Assembly (NCBI GenBank): GCA_038373885.1
Contig: JAWZYV010002471.1
Location: 620,001-684,000 of the forward strand
Reading direction: 5' to 3'
From: Cheiracanthium punctorium
Taxonomy: Eukaryota; Arthropoda; Arachnida; Araneae; Cheiracanthiidae
Length of the DNA: 64,000 bases
Positions 12,797-23,856 of this stretch are shown here, one piece after another (the stretch's first letter is position 1; each line of letters starts with the position of its first letter). Position numbers and translations under genes: made by a program. The notes under the pieces are model-generated. The model was not told the origin of the DNA, ran no database searches, and was given only the letters and a program-made list of their open reading frames with translations.

Positions 12797-14760
12797 TCTA
12801 ATAAATAAAATTCTCATGTCACAGTGTTAGTTACCATACTCCTCCAAAACGGCTCGACCGATTTTAAAGAAATTTTATATGTATATTCGTTAGGTCTGCG
12901 AATATGATTTTGTCTCATACCCCTAAGTCACAAGGGCGGTCCACCTCAAAATTTTTAGCACCAGAGTGCTAATAAGTTCAATCAGGATTTTTGTCTAGGC
13001 ATTAGCGCATCGAGTCCCTTTTCAAATGTGTTTGCCAGATAACGTGGAGAGGGGGGGGCGTTAATAAAATGTTGAAAGTCGCACAAGGATTTGCAATTTT
13101 TGATAATGGATCGCTAAATGGGGAGCTAAAACGTGACAATTTATTATACATATATTTCGAGTATAGTTAGAAAACGCCTGGCGTATATTGTAACACAGTT
13201 TTATTAGGCGATTTTAATATTGATTTCTATTCTGAAGAAGTGCTTTGTGGAACAAGAAAGGAAAACACTGTACACTCATGGATTATGATTCCCATTTCAT
13301 GTCTTTGCGGCATAGTTGGAATATGCCTATAGGACGAATATGCCTGGCGAAGATTGTAAAACAGTTTCAGTAGGCGATTTTAAGATAGATTTCGATTCCA
13401 AAGATGTGTTTTATGGTACAAGAAAGAGTTGATTCCTATTTTAACGCCCCCCACTCTCGCCAACCTAAAAAATCCCCGTACTTTGGTGAGCTTTGCAGTC
13501 ATGGGTCTCTGGGAGTAATGCACAAGTTTCAACGGTACTTACGTATTATCCCGGCGGTCCTCCAAGACAAGCAATTTTCACCAAGATAAATGCCGGGCAC
13601 ATGAAATTGTTGATGGTTTGGAATACGATTGGCAATAGTTTGCCAGCAAATTTGACGAAAAAGTAGTTTGGCGGAAGTGACCGCCGGCATAATACGTACG
13701 TACCGTTTCGACGCTCCCAAAAGAACTAGATGAAAACTAAAGTAAACAAATTAGCGATAAGCGCACCAGTTAAGGAATTTGAAGACACTTTATTATTACA
13801 ACTACATTAATTGGCAATCTAAAATAAATAAAAATGTAACGGCATGCTGTGCTTACATGTTGTTCCAAATCGCCATTTTAATTCTAAATTATGATTGCCA
13901 CATAAATGCAAAAAATTGTCATTGTAACTGCATATGTTTAATGATCGCCACCTTGGCGAGAGTCGAGGCGTTAAAGTAGGAATCAACCCAAGAAAGACAT
14001 ACATGGTATACGCATGTATTATGATGCGCATTCGAAACAATATATAGAACGATGAAGTGTAGTTGTAACATACTTGGCGAATATTGTAAAATAGTTTTAG
14101 TAGACGATTTTTAGATAGATTTTGATTCCAAAGATGGGTTTTACGAAACAAGAAAAAAAAATACAGCACAGTCATGAATAATATACACTTTCCAACTTAA
14201 TGGAATATGAGAGAAAAATAAGGACGACGCATAAATTATGATACGATTTTAATATATAGCGCTATAGTGCGTATTTAAAATCTGAAAATGTTTCAGATTT
14301 TCATCCTTTTATTATTATTATTTTTTTTGGACAAAATTTTTTATGGAATGACTAAGTCTCAAGGCCAAACTATGTTTGTTTGTGGCTTAGATTTGAGCAC
14401 GCCATGTTTTTTACACGGACAATTATACGTGGCATGATCTCGAGTGGGCAAACCATGCAGTTTGTTTGTGTTAGCTAAAAATATTGTTCACTCTATTCCG
14501 TTAAAGGATTGATATTATTTTTTAGTAAAATTATTGTAATTAGCGATATATATAAATGTAAAGAATAAATTACAATGAATAAAAAATATAAATGTTTGGT
14601 ATTGTGTTATTTTTATATTTCAGCATTGTTCACAGCGCTCCATGCCTCTTCCACTCATATACCACATCCTCGCACACTTACAATAAGTTAGTCATTTCTT
14701 CTACTAAAATAATCCTAGGAATAATTTATATGGCAAAACAACGTTTGCCGGGTCAGCTAG
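12797..14760 (+). mobile_element. Helitron B, complete ends
   Basis: This rolling-circle transposon has both termini visible. The 5' end is TCTAATAAATAAAATTCTC at 12797. The 3' end has a 6-bp stem (GGCAAA 14732-14737 with TTTGCC 14744-14749), seven bases, then CTAG at 14757-14760. The flanks are A on the left and T on the right, as expected for Helitron insertion between A and T. The interior is homologous to Helitron A and ends with a helicase C-terminal relic (14348-14512). At 1964 bp it is too short to be autonomous. Confidence 0.8.
14348..14512 (+). pseudogene. Helitron helicase, C-terminal fragment
   Basis: Helitron Rep/helicase proteins end in a PIF1-type SF1 helicase. The frame from the ATG at 14348 reads the conserved C-terminal helicase block: KSQGQT, then GLDLSTPC, then HGQLYVA, a stop at 14435-14437 where a cysteine is expected, then SRVGKPCSLFVLA. 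This corresponds to the last conserved helicase motifs. The bases before it do not continue the helicase frame, so the copy kept only the tail next to the 3' terminus. The internal TGA makes it a pseudogene. Its position just upstream of the CTAG end supports the Helitron call. Confidence 0.8.

Positions 14761-14805
<45 letters not shown>
14761..14805. repeat. (TA)n microsatellite
   Basis: About 22 TA units lie directly between the Helitron B end and a CAGGGTGTCC transposon-like terminus. They hide the sequence into which the Helitron inserted. Confidence 0.95.
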
Positions 14806-14808
<3 letters not shown>

Positions 14809-15130
14809 GGTGTCCAGCCTTAATGTGACCCAATAGTTAATTCCCGAACCGTTCGGTTTAGATATGTACTTCCAATTTGAAAAATGTTTTTAAAAAGGTA
14901 AAGAATTTTTTTACGTGCTTTTCCAACCAAAAAACCCACTTAGAAAAAAATTACAAAAATTAAATTTTTATACGGTCTCCTGGTCCTATCACTTATATTT
15001 AGGAAAAGATGCAGTACACAAAAACAAAGTAAACACAAAAAGTCATTTTATTATGATAAAAACTGATCTAGTTATGGAACTTTGAAAATCATACATTTCA
15101 TCAATTTTCTCGGCCATTTTCAAGACGGTC
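14806..15130. mobile_element. Possible one-ended MITE remnant (CAGGGTGTCC end)
   Basis: TA followed by CAGGGTGTCCAGCCTTAATG resembles the CAGGGTG-type termini of the TA-flanked MITEs at 16896 and 17873. No matching inverted end was found within the next kilobase. The copy may be truncated or only coincidentally similar. Confidence 0.35.
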
Positions 15131-15148
15131 CCTTACTTGGATATATAT

Positions 15149-15636
15149 ATATGTAATGTATAAAAAGGTAATTTGGGTTTTACTAGTTTGGGTATTGTTC
15201 AAGCGGGTACTTTCACTGTAAGTTTTGCTTTCCTGTCATACTTGCCACGCGCGCTCTGGAGCTGTGTTTTATTTATTTTGTTATTTGCCAGACATCAGGC
15301 CGTCGATTCTGAGTTCTTTAGATGTACACGTGTCCTCACGCCCTTGTAGGCCCGGATGCGGGTCATGTTGGTAAATGTGTGTGGTTCGATCAGAGATAAG
15401 AGAGAGGAGGAGTTGTGTCTTCGCAGACCACGTGGTGTGGTAAGCGTAAATACTCCCGCACATCGAAAATCGGGGGACTTCTGCCACTGGAACTGCTTCA
15501 TGAGTCCACGCTGATTCTTGTACCCGTCTCCCCTCCCCTCTTCTCATTCTAAATTGTAACTTAATTGTAATGTTCAATAAACCATATTACCTGCCTTAAC
15601 TCTGAAGCTTACTTGAAATATCTGACGTCTCAAATA
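15149..15636 (+). mobile_element. Possible solo LTR or retrotransposon fragment
   Basis: A GC-richer block of about 490 bp holds a TATA-like box TATAAAAAGG at 15159-15168 and a polyadenylation signal AATAAA at 15576-15581. That is the promoter-to-polyA layout of a long terminal repeat. The block could be read as starting with TG and ending with CA (CGTCTCA at about 15626-15632). The flanking TA repeats prevent a reliable target duplication call, and the TATA box lies very near the proposed 5' end. A truncated element or an unrelated promoter is equally possible. Confidence 0.35.
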
Positions 15637-15657
15637 TATATATATATATATATATAT
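15633..15657. repeat. (AT)n microsatellite
   Basis: A short AT run sits at the start of R1 copy d, at a position where R1 units normally read ATATACATATCC. It is probably an expansion of R1 sequence. Confidence 0.85.
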
Positions 15658-16209
15658 CCAATTTGTGCTCAATTGACTGCATGGTTTGGACGCTAGCGCA
15701 CTTTCTAGAATTTCGTTCATAGACCATGAAGTAAACGAAATCGTTTTGTAGCTCTCTAAAAAAAACTGTTTGTTCGACAACTCCAGCCCGCGGGCTGAAT
15801 GTGGTCCCTCAATTGCTTTAATCCGACTTGCGTAAAATACCAAAACCCCATATAAACCATTCAAAATCACATATAAATCAATATTACACAGCCCGCGACT
15901 TCACTACATTCTTAAGTTTGGCCCGCAACTTTCCAAAGGTTGCTCACCTGTCTTAAACACACCGAAATCAAAACCGGTCGTGCGACAGTGGTCTATAAGA
16001 TAGATATTAAAATTGAGCTCAGTCGAATGCACCATTTAGAAGCTATTGGGTTCACTCGCATACACACTGACACACACACACACACACCCCTCGTAAAAAT
16101 AGCATAAACGAATTCAGAGGACCTCAAAACGTGTAAATACATCCAAAATTTCAAAATCGAATTTTTTCATGATTATAATACTTTCCTTACATAGTACGAG
16201 TTCGGAAAG
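15655..16209 (-). repeat. R1 repeat family, copy d, split by a hAT-like MITE
   Basis: It carries R1 units with the TTGTGCTCAATTGACTGCATGG and GAGCTCAGTCGAATGCACC phrases, then a short (CA)n run, the AT-rich core, and the terminal hairpin CTTTCC...GGAAAG at 16181-16209. A GC-rich 180-bp insertion at about 15775-15953 interrupts the unit. Confidence 0.65.
15775..15953 (-). mobile_element. hAT-like MITE, family H1, copy 1
   Basis: Read on the minus strand it begins CAGGTGAGCAACCTTTGG and ends with CCCGCGGGCTGGAGTTGTC. These ends are like those of non-autonomous hAT elements (CAGN..GCAACC type). The middle shares GTCGCGGGCTGTGTAAT and the TTTATATG...TTTGAATGGTTTATAT stretch with the element at 62605-63005, so both belong to one family. 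The exact 8-bp target duplication was not resolved. It sits inside R1 copy d and is therefore younger. Confidence 0.6.
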
Positions 16210-16893
16210 TAAAAAATAAAAAAAATAAAAATGAAAACCATTTTGCCAAAAACTATATTTTGTTTTATACGTATTAGAGTACAAAGGTTCGGGGTTCTGA
16301 CCTACAGCGTAGATTTCGATAAAAAGGCTTGAAGTTTTAGGTGGTTTTCTCTGAAGCATGAATACCCTATAGTACTTCTTAAAAATTTCTTTCTCGAAGG
16401 TATCCTTCATTTAGGCAGGTACTTTAATTTTGTCTTAAATGAAAACAAAACCAGAAAGAGAAAAAAAATTCCAAGAGTAAATTATTCGATGAACAAGTAC
16501 TGTCATAATCCAACTCATAAATGTATACGTTCATTTTTTTGCTGTTCGTCCGGAGTACGAATCCACACCTCTTGGCCAATCAGATTGAAATTTTGCCCAA
16601 ATGTGTAAAACGATATAGAAGAGTCCATAAACACCGAAGAAGAATCCATAAATTGAAGAGTCCATAAAGTTCCGTAAATTCACCGGTTTCTAGATTTTTA
16701 CCAATTTTACATTCTTTTTTGTCCAGAAAGCTTCACCAGTGTCACATTGGTGAAGATTAGGGAACATGGTTTATAAGATTATATGTATCTATCGCTTTAA
16801 GCCCTGACCTACACAAACGTGTAGGTGATCTACGTCCTCTCAAGAAGTACTCGAGTATAAGTCGCATTTTCTCAGTCGATTTCATACATAAAA
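16210..16893. other. AT-rich non-coding DNA
   Basis: Nothing recognisable is seen apart from short direct repeats of AGAGTCCATAAA near 16620-16670. Confidence 0.5.
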
Positions 16894-17683
16894 TACAGGG
16901 TGGCCATAATTAAACTGCAAGTGTTCAAGGGGTGCTGGAGAGAAAACTACTGAGAATATTCCAATGAAATTTGGTATCTACACGTTTCAGAACATGCGCA
17001 AGCAAATATGCAAAATAAAAAAATCGTCATTTTCACCCGATAGATGGCGCTGTACCGTATTTCAAAGCTCACCGGTGGCATATACAACTTCCAAAACCGA
17101 TAGACAGAGCATAGTGACATTCTAAGAGGCATATAAACAATAAACACATCATTTACAGTTTACCAAAATTCCATACAATTCGCTCCAGTAATTAAATTTT
17201 TACAGTAACATGTAATCAAAAATTAACGTAAATTAAGATCACATATTAAACAATTCATAAAGACGCTTTGGAAAACAATTAAACCATTATTTATTCTCAT
17301 TGACACTCATTGGACCTCTTCTTAATCGTTTCGTACGTCGGTATTCTTTCAGAGTAGCTGAATAATTGATACCATTCGGATAGAATATAGAATTAACTGA
17401 CAATGCACGTTCCTTCTTATTCAGAGTCATGATTGACCATTACTCCATGTGGTCTTGTTTTTACACTGTTCGATGGGCTTAAAATTTGCATATATGACGT
17501 CCATAAGCATTGAAACACGGTATAACGCCATCTATCGGTTGAAAATGGCGATTTTAAAAAAATTGCATATTTAACTTGCGCATGTTCTGAAACGTGTAGA
17601 TACCAAGTTTCACTGGAATATTTCGGGTAGTTTTCTCTCCAACACCCCTTGAACACTTGCAGTTTAATTATGGCCACCCTGTA
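16894..17683. mobile_element. MITE with ~210-bp inverted repeats (family M1)
   Basis: TA plus CAGGGTGGCCATAATTAAAC at 16894 is mirrored by its reverse complement ending at 17683. The arms remain alignable for about 210 bp each (to about 17105, and from about 17470), with scattered differences. The TA on each side fits a Tc1/mariner-type target duplication. The arms contain the palindromic phrase CGATAGATGGCG. The 360-bp centre has no coding capacity. Frames at 16947-17147 and 17417-17677 are translations of the two arms and are not genes. Confidence 0.85.
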
Positions 17684-17872
17684 CTTTTCTTCGTAAGAAG
17701 TGAATCATGTATAAAATAATAATTTCTTATATTTCTTTCGATTTGTGTGTAATTCGAAAAAAAAAAAAAAATAGTTATTTATTCTCAAAACTATAATAGG
17801 AAATTTATCTTCGAAATATTTTTTTGCGTGACTGTACCAAAAAAGAAAGTGAAGGTCTTAAAGGGATATATA

Positions 17873-18316
17873 CAGGGTGGTTAAAATGAGACTTCCCCTA
17901 TGAACAGTGCTCTATAGCTCATACGAGCGAACGGATTTTAACCAAAATTGGCATATTGGCTACGTATGATATGCGATCAAGAAATTTCGAAAAAAATAAT
18001 TGTTCAAGAAATGTCCACTACGTGGCGTTTTCATGAAAACGGCATATTTAATGATGGAAATGGCTAATTCTAAATATACAGACAATTTTAAGTTTATTGA
18101 AAATTTTTTGGGCGTTTATTCACTGATTTGGGTAATATTGAGCTGATTTTACCATGCAAAGTGCCATCTAGTGGACATTTTTTTAACTGAACGTTCTGAA
18201 AAATTCCCTTCAGCGCATCTCATGTACACTCCATATGCTAAATTTGGTAGCAATCTGCTCATCCGTTACAGCTGTAGAATACTGTTTGTAAGGGAAGTTA
18301 AATTATAATCACCCTG
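17873..18316. mobile_element. MITE with long inverted repeats (family M2, copy 1)
   Basis: It begins CAGGGTGGTTAAAATGAGAC after TA and ends with the degenerate complement (…ATAATCACCCTG) at 18316, followed by CA. The arms of roughly 170 bp both contain a TGTCCACTANNTGGC phrase. The arms are clearly diverged. The same family recurs at 25695-26186. Confidence 0.8.
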
Positions 18317-18319
18317 CAT

Positions 18320-20118
18320 ATATACGTATGCACTGCTACAAATAATTGATATCGTAAATGAAATTGGCGTTATTTTGATGTAAAGAGTTCAAAAAAGCTT
18401 TACAAACCCATTTAGGTTAACAGGATTAGACGTAAAAATCTTGCGAAACAAACTTTCAAAATATCCGATAAAAGGTCTGTGAATTACTATGCCGTTTTGA
18501 ATAAGCTAAGTATTTGACGTCATTTTGGTGTCCTAAGTTTTAAAATGCTTACGTCCAATTTAGTTAGTGGGCTTTGACTTAAAAACTATGGAACAGGCGA
18601 AATAACTCTTAATTTTTTTTATATATATTCATCATCGCGATAATAGCTGTTTGTAGCTACATGGTGTGCGATACGCAAATAGAGTTTAATTTTTCCGTAA
18701 AATGCATGTACTATAATTGCTTTTTTGTAAAAGAGTGAATATAGTAAATCTCTAGAATATTTATGTGACTCGCTGACACTTTCGAAAACTTCAAAATGAT
18801 GTTGAAATTTCCTTGTCGTTTGAATATTATACATATTTTAGTTACCATGACACTGAATTCATCTCAGGAAAATGAAATATCAGTTGAACAAACCTCATTT
18901 GCATTGCGCATGAATAAAATATTCCATACATTGTTAAGATTTGTTTGTCTGAGATGTTTGATGTGATGAGTACTTTACAAGTTTAATCCGCATTAAACAT
19001 TTAAATATTTTAGAAGAGTGTTAGAAAGGATTGGTTCTCTTAAGGTTCATATTTCAGAACTTCATGGAAAGTATATCATTTTTAAAAGCAAAACTAGGGA
19101 ACATTATCAGGAAAAGTTTGTTGCTTCCACATTTGCATTTTATTCCCTGAACAGGTACATAGGCGAGCAATTACTTCCAAAAATATTACTTCAACTGTTA
19201 AATTTAGAAGCGCGTTTGCTATTCGTATACTCAGATTGAAACTGTACGCTCTGCATTTAAAGGTATGTAATAACTAGATAAGCGGTGTAAATTAAACAAT
19301 TAAATAACTCGGAGTAATAAATGCTTACAGAGATGCAACAGACAATCTCTTAACATCTTACAAGCAATTGTGCTCTGTTGGACTGGCTGCTAGTAATATG
19401 GGACATATACTCACGTACACTGATCCAAAATTAAGGTTACAAACATGAAGTTAGAAAATATGTAGTAACTGAAGGAGTACTCGGTTTATTGTAACAAAAA
19501 TATATATTATTATGGCAGAAGGCATGTAAAACATAACAATAAAAATAGATGAATGTTTAGTTAATATACAGGATATATCCAAAACAGACTATTCATGACT
19601 TTTTTACATGTCGTGAAAGGTCCGCCTAATTGAGTGTGTGTCTACCGTGCACTGCTATACAAGCTTTACAACAAGCTGTCATACTGTTAAAGAGTGGGTA
19701 TATTAGATGGACCGTCCACGTTATATAATACATCATGATTACATCATTTTTATGCAACTAGCAGCCAGCTTCTCCGCCGTATACCTGGACTCCTTTCCAT
19801 GAAAATCATGTTTCTTTGTTTTAGCAGTATTTGCCATTAAACTTATTTAAGTTAGGGTGCCACACATTTTGGGTGTCATCATAAAAGCCGATGTTGAAAT
19901 ACCAAATGGCGAAAATGTGCTTTAGCCCAATGCATGATGACATTTTTTTAGATGGACGATTAATGTGCCAATTATTGTAAATTCGATATTTTAGAGCTGT
20001 GTAAAAGTCCGAAAGATCTTGCATTATTGCACTAAAGTTTGCATCTAGCTATTGACGTTCGCAGCGTGGAAATATCGTCGGTATTGGTACCGCATATGTT
20101 CGGGTATTATATAAGTAG
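18320..20118. other. AT-rich non-coding DNA
   Basis: No transposon boundary or gene was recognised. The 73-codon frame at 19018 has no known motif and no coding-like context. Confidence 0.5.
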
Positions 20119-20119
20119 A

Positions 20120-20874
20120 TATGCCCACTGAAGTCCCTTGCCACCCTGTTAACTTCGAAATGATTGCAGCTATATTCGGAAAAGTGATGTCTAGGTATAA
20201 GTAAGTTGTCTTCCGCCACGCAAAAAAAAAAAAAAAAAAATCACTTGCAGAGCCACCTGGTGGCTTAATTTGGAGTCAGTATTCTTACCTCAAAAGGGGT
20301 ACGAGATACGGGATAAAAGTCAAACACAAATTTTTTCAGCAACATCGATTTAGTAAGAAAAGACATCCCAAGTTGCACATGATTGCCCATTAACTCACAC
20401 AATAAGGCTACAGGTGGAAAGCATGAAAAGCGCATTTGTTTGGTCGATTTTTTCAAAACTGCGGTTACCTGACATTAAGCTCATTTATCCTTCATGATAA
20501 CAGTTCTTTCCGCCAGCAACACTACATATCTGGACGCTGGTCTGCGATTCCCGCTGTAGGTTGTACAATATGGTTGGTGACACCCTGACAAAAGCATCAA
20601 TAATAAGTTTTTATGCTTTCAATTTTTAAGATCCAAGATGACATTTTTTTTATTAAATGGGTAATGCTCTAGAACTTCGTATTTCACTTTTTTTCGCTGT
20701 CTCGTTCCATTTTCGAGATAAAAATGCTAACTTCTCAGTTTTCCACCATGTGGTGCCGTAGGCAGTTTCATTCAGTAGTGCATGGCTACTTTACGGTACC
20801 TAGACAACACTTTTATGAACATAGCAACATCCGTTCCGAAATTAAGGAGGTGGCATGGGACTTTAGTGGGCATA
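20120..20874. mobile_element. MITE-like inverted-repeat element (family M3)
   Basis: TATGCCCACTGAAGTCCC at 20120 is mirrored, with several mismatches, by GGGACTTTAGTGGGCATA ending at 20874. The similarity extends about 50 bp inward (GCCACC...TTAA..TTCG). A poly-A run lies at 20222-20240. No transposase frame is present. The family is not known to me. Confidence 0.65.
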
Positions 20875-20879
20875 CCGAA

Positions 20880-23380
20880 TAACATGTACTTTAACTAACA
20901 ATTCAGCTTTTTTTCTGCTATGTTCCATATGCAATATTGCTATTAAATTGCTATGTTCCATAATATTTATGTGTCAATTTTTTTCGAATTAAACCGTGTA
21001 ATTCTCCAGTTACTGAAAATTTTGTAAATATAATAAATAAATAGTAGAAAGCATAGTTAGAACGAACACTTTTTAACATACGTATTTTTTAAATGGAACA
21101 GTACGAAACGTTTCCGGTGGTGCAAAGAGTCCATCCTTCATCAGCTGGGAAAAGTTCCTCTTTAAATAAGGAGTAAGAACAAAATACGATTCGAACAAAA
21201 TGCGTAAGAATTAAAAATTGAAAACTAAAGAGAAAAAAAATTGATAGAAGGGAGGCGAAGTAGAAAAATTAGCAGAAAGAGAATAGTAAGTCATACATAA
21301 AACTTATGCATAAAATATAAAATTAATAAAAAGACATAAAGAATCGATATTAATCGATTATAATCGATATATCATAAAGAATCGATAAAGAATTGATATC
21401 GAAACATAATTATGTCTTAAGTTACATCCTACACTGTTAAATTCTTTCAAAACGTTACCAACTACTGAACATTTCTATAAACTGAAGCATACGATATATT
21501 GAGTTCACGTTCGTTACGGATCACTCTTAGTACAATAATAACCCGTCTCCGCCCAGATTATTACAATCATATTTCCAAATTTTTGCTAATGCCTGAATAA
21601 AGAAATATATTTTCGAAATAATACATACGAACAACCATTAGCATAATATATTCCTTAAAAATATAAATAAAAGGGTAAATTCCACGTGCGTAACATTCTA
21701 CCATTAAAATAGTTTGTGTGAATCACATCTAATAGTTGTGAATGGTTACTTGTTAAGACAGGATTAAATAACGTTGATGAATTTCTGAATAGGGCTAGGA
21801 TCTAAACTTGTGCATTATTTAATGTAATTCGCGATGATGACGCACTGATGAAATAAAATTTATATGAAACCATTTTGTAAATATGTCTTTATCCATACAT
21901 TCTGAACTATTGTAATAATGACATGCTTGATAATTAACACTAAAATAATGGAAAGTTTTTTTTAAATATCATGTCTTTCTGAAAGTATTTTTTTTCTTTT
22001 ACCAACAACGAGTTCTTCAGCTAATAGACACACGCAGACTTTTATTTATGTGTATATTATATTTCATAAGCTCTAAACAAATAAAAACAGACATATTTTC
22101 CTTTTTCCTTACAATAATGCAACAACGATAAATTTTAGACAGGCAGAGCACTGACATATCATAAAAAATAAAATTTACTTTATATTCAATACTGTGGATT
22201 GGGGAGACGTTTTCTATGTTATAGCCGTTAGATTTTTATTCTTTCTTTGGAACTCTAAAGGTACATTTACGTTATTTCTTTTAGTTAGGAGTTAATAGTT
22301 AGGAATATAGAAATTTTATTGTATGTTTTTCCATTAAGTCTGTGCACTATATTCTTCGAAAGCGTATCTGGTTTCCTAAAAGTAGTCCCTAGAAGATAAT
22401 ACAATTATTTGATGAAATCATAAATTTCGTATATGACTGTCCTTGCGATGTAGGCATTCAAGTATATGACTATTATTTTACAGCCTTCAGGAAGATAATT
22501 TAACCCTTTATCTACCAAATTAAGAATTTCCAGGATTATTAACTAAAAATTGTATCCTTTCTCATGTTTAATTTAGTCTACGAGCGATCAATACTGATTA
22601 ATTTATGTAAGAGAAGTTTATTATGGAATACCATTTACATTTCTAGTAATAACTTTAATGGTTTTTGGATAAAATTTTTTAAATCATCATGAGTACATAC
22701 TGAAACTTATTGAATTCAACTTTTCACGTTAAAAAATATTACATATTTTGTTGTTACATTGAAATTTTATTTAAAAATAGTTACAAATGGAGGTTAGTAC
22801 GAAAAAGTCGGATAATATGAAACAGGTTTAAACTATTGAAAAAGTAACTGCATTATGCATAGTGTACATTATGTTTAGCGTAAATGTTCAAGTCCCATGT
22901 ATACTAGCAGGTTAAATGTTTGAAAACTTATTTCTAAAAATCTTTGACAGTCACAGAAAACACTTTTTTTCTAGCGAGCTTTACGACAACAACAACTGTC
23001 AGTGCAGTGCATTCTGCGGGTCTTTCTTGAGTAGTTCATAGTATTCTCACGTAACAGCAGAACCAAACATAGCTAAAACCACAGTATACCATAGTTCTCT
23101 ATTGTTCTATAATACGCTCTTCTCTAATAGAAAAGAAAAATATTTTAAAAATACACAAATACTAGCCGTAATCGTTTATTTACCATTGAAACTATTGTTT
23201 TTCTATTTGGACACAAATTGTCAGGACTTGATGGCTTCTGGTAGAGTGTAATTAAATCACGTTCAAAATTGGCTGCAGTGTGGTGTGTAGCCTGAATAGA
23301 GAAACGGTAATAGTGATAGATTGGCGACTCTGGTGAACAAACGATGAGTACCCATAATTGAGCTAGCTGCTTGTTTGATG
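20880..23380. other. AT-rich non-coding DNA
   Basis: No feature with support. Short repeats of ATCGAT/AATCGATA occur at 21340-21395, and A-rich tracts lie around 21180-21330. Confidence 0.5.
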
Positions 23381-23384
23381 GCGG

Positions 23385-23583
23385 CAGACGAGAAAGACAA
23401 GTTGTGGTGCTGACATCTTTTCACACCCCTTTTGCCCTCGCAGAGTCATGTGACTTAGGAGGTGTGGCCATCTTGGTCCGAGATAGCCACACTATGATGG
23501 CCACACACCCTAGGTCGCGTGACTCTTCGAAGGCAAAAGGGGTGTGACCAAATGTCAGCACCGCAGCCTGTCTTCCCGTCAGC
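23385..23583. mobile_element. Foldback (palindromic) MITE-like element
   Basis: Two arms of about 90 bp are inverted copies of one another. The left reads GGTGCTGACAT...CACACCCCTTTTGCC...AGAGTCATG...GTGTGGCCATC. The right is its complement, with GGCAAAAGGGGTGTG at about 23532-23546. A spacer of about 20 bp separates them. The block is distinctly GC-richer than its surroundings, which supports an inserted element. No coding capacity. Confidence 0.75.
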
Positions 23584-23856
23584 CACGCTGTTTGGTAAAA
23601 TTTTGTAATTATATTTAAAAGTTCACGTCACTGCATGATGAAACTGCAAATTATTCTGGATATTTTCCCATCTGGAAGAACTCAAAAATTATATTAGGAA
23701 CTGGAATAACAATTTTAAAAAGATATAATTCTTCATTAAAGACCCTTTATACATTAATATATATACAGAGTGTTCCCAAAAATATGGTTACACTCTTTAA
23801 ATTTTTATCTCTAAATTTTTATCTAAATTTTTATCCGAGATAAGTAGCTTAGAATG

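Noticed and set aside
16947..17677. Two similar minus-strand proteins (66 and 86 codons)
   Set aside because: They are the two inverted arms of the M1 MITE read in both directions.
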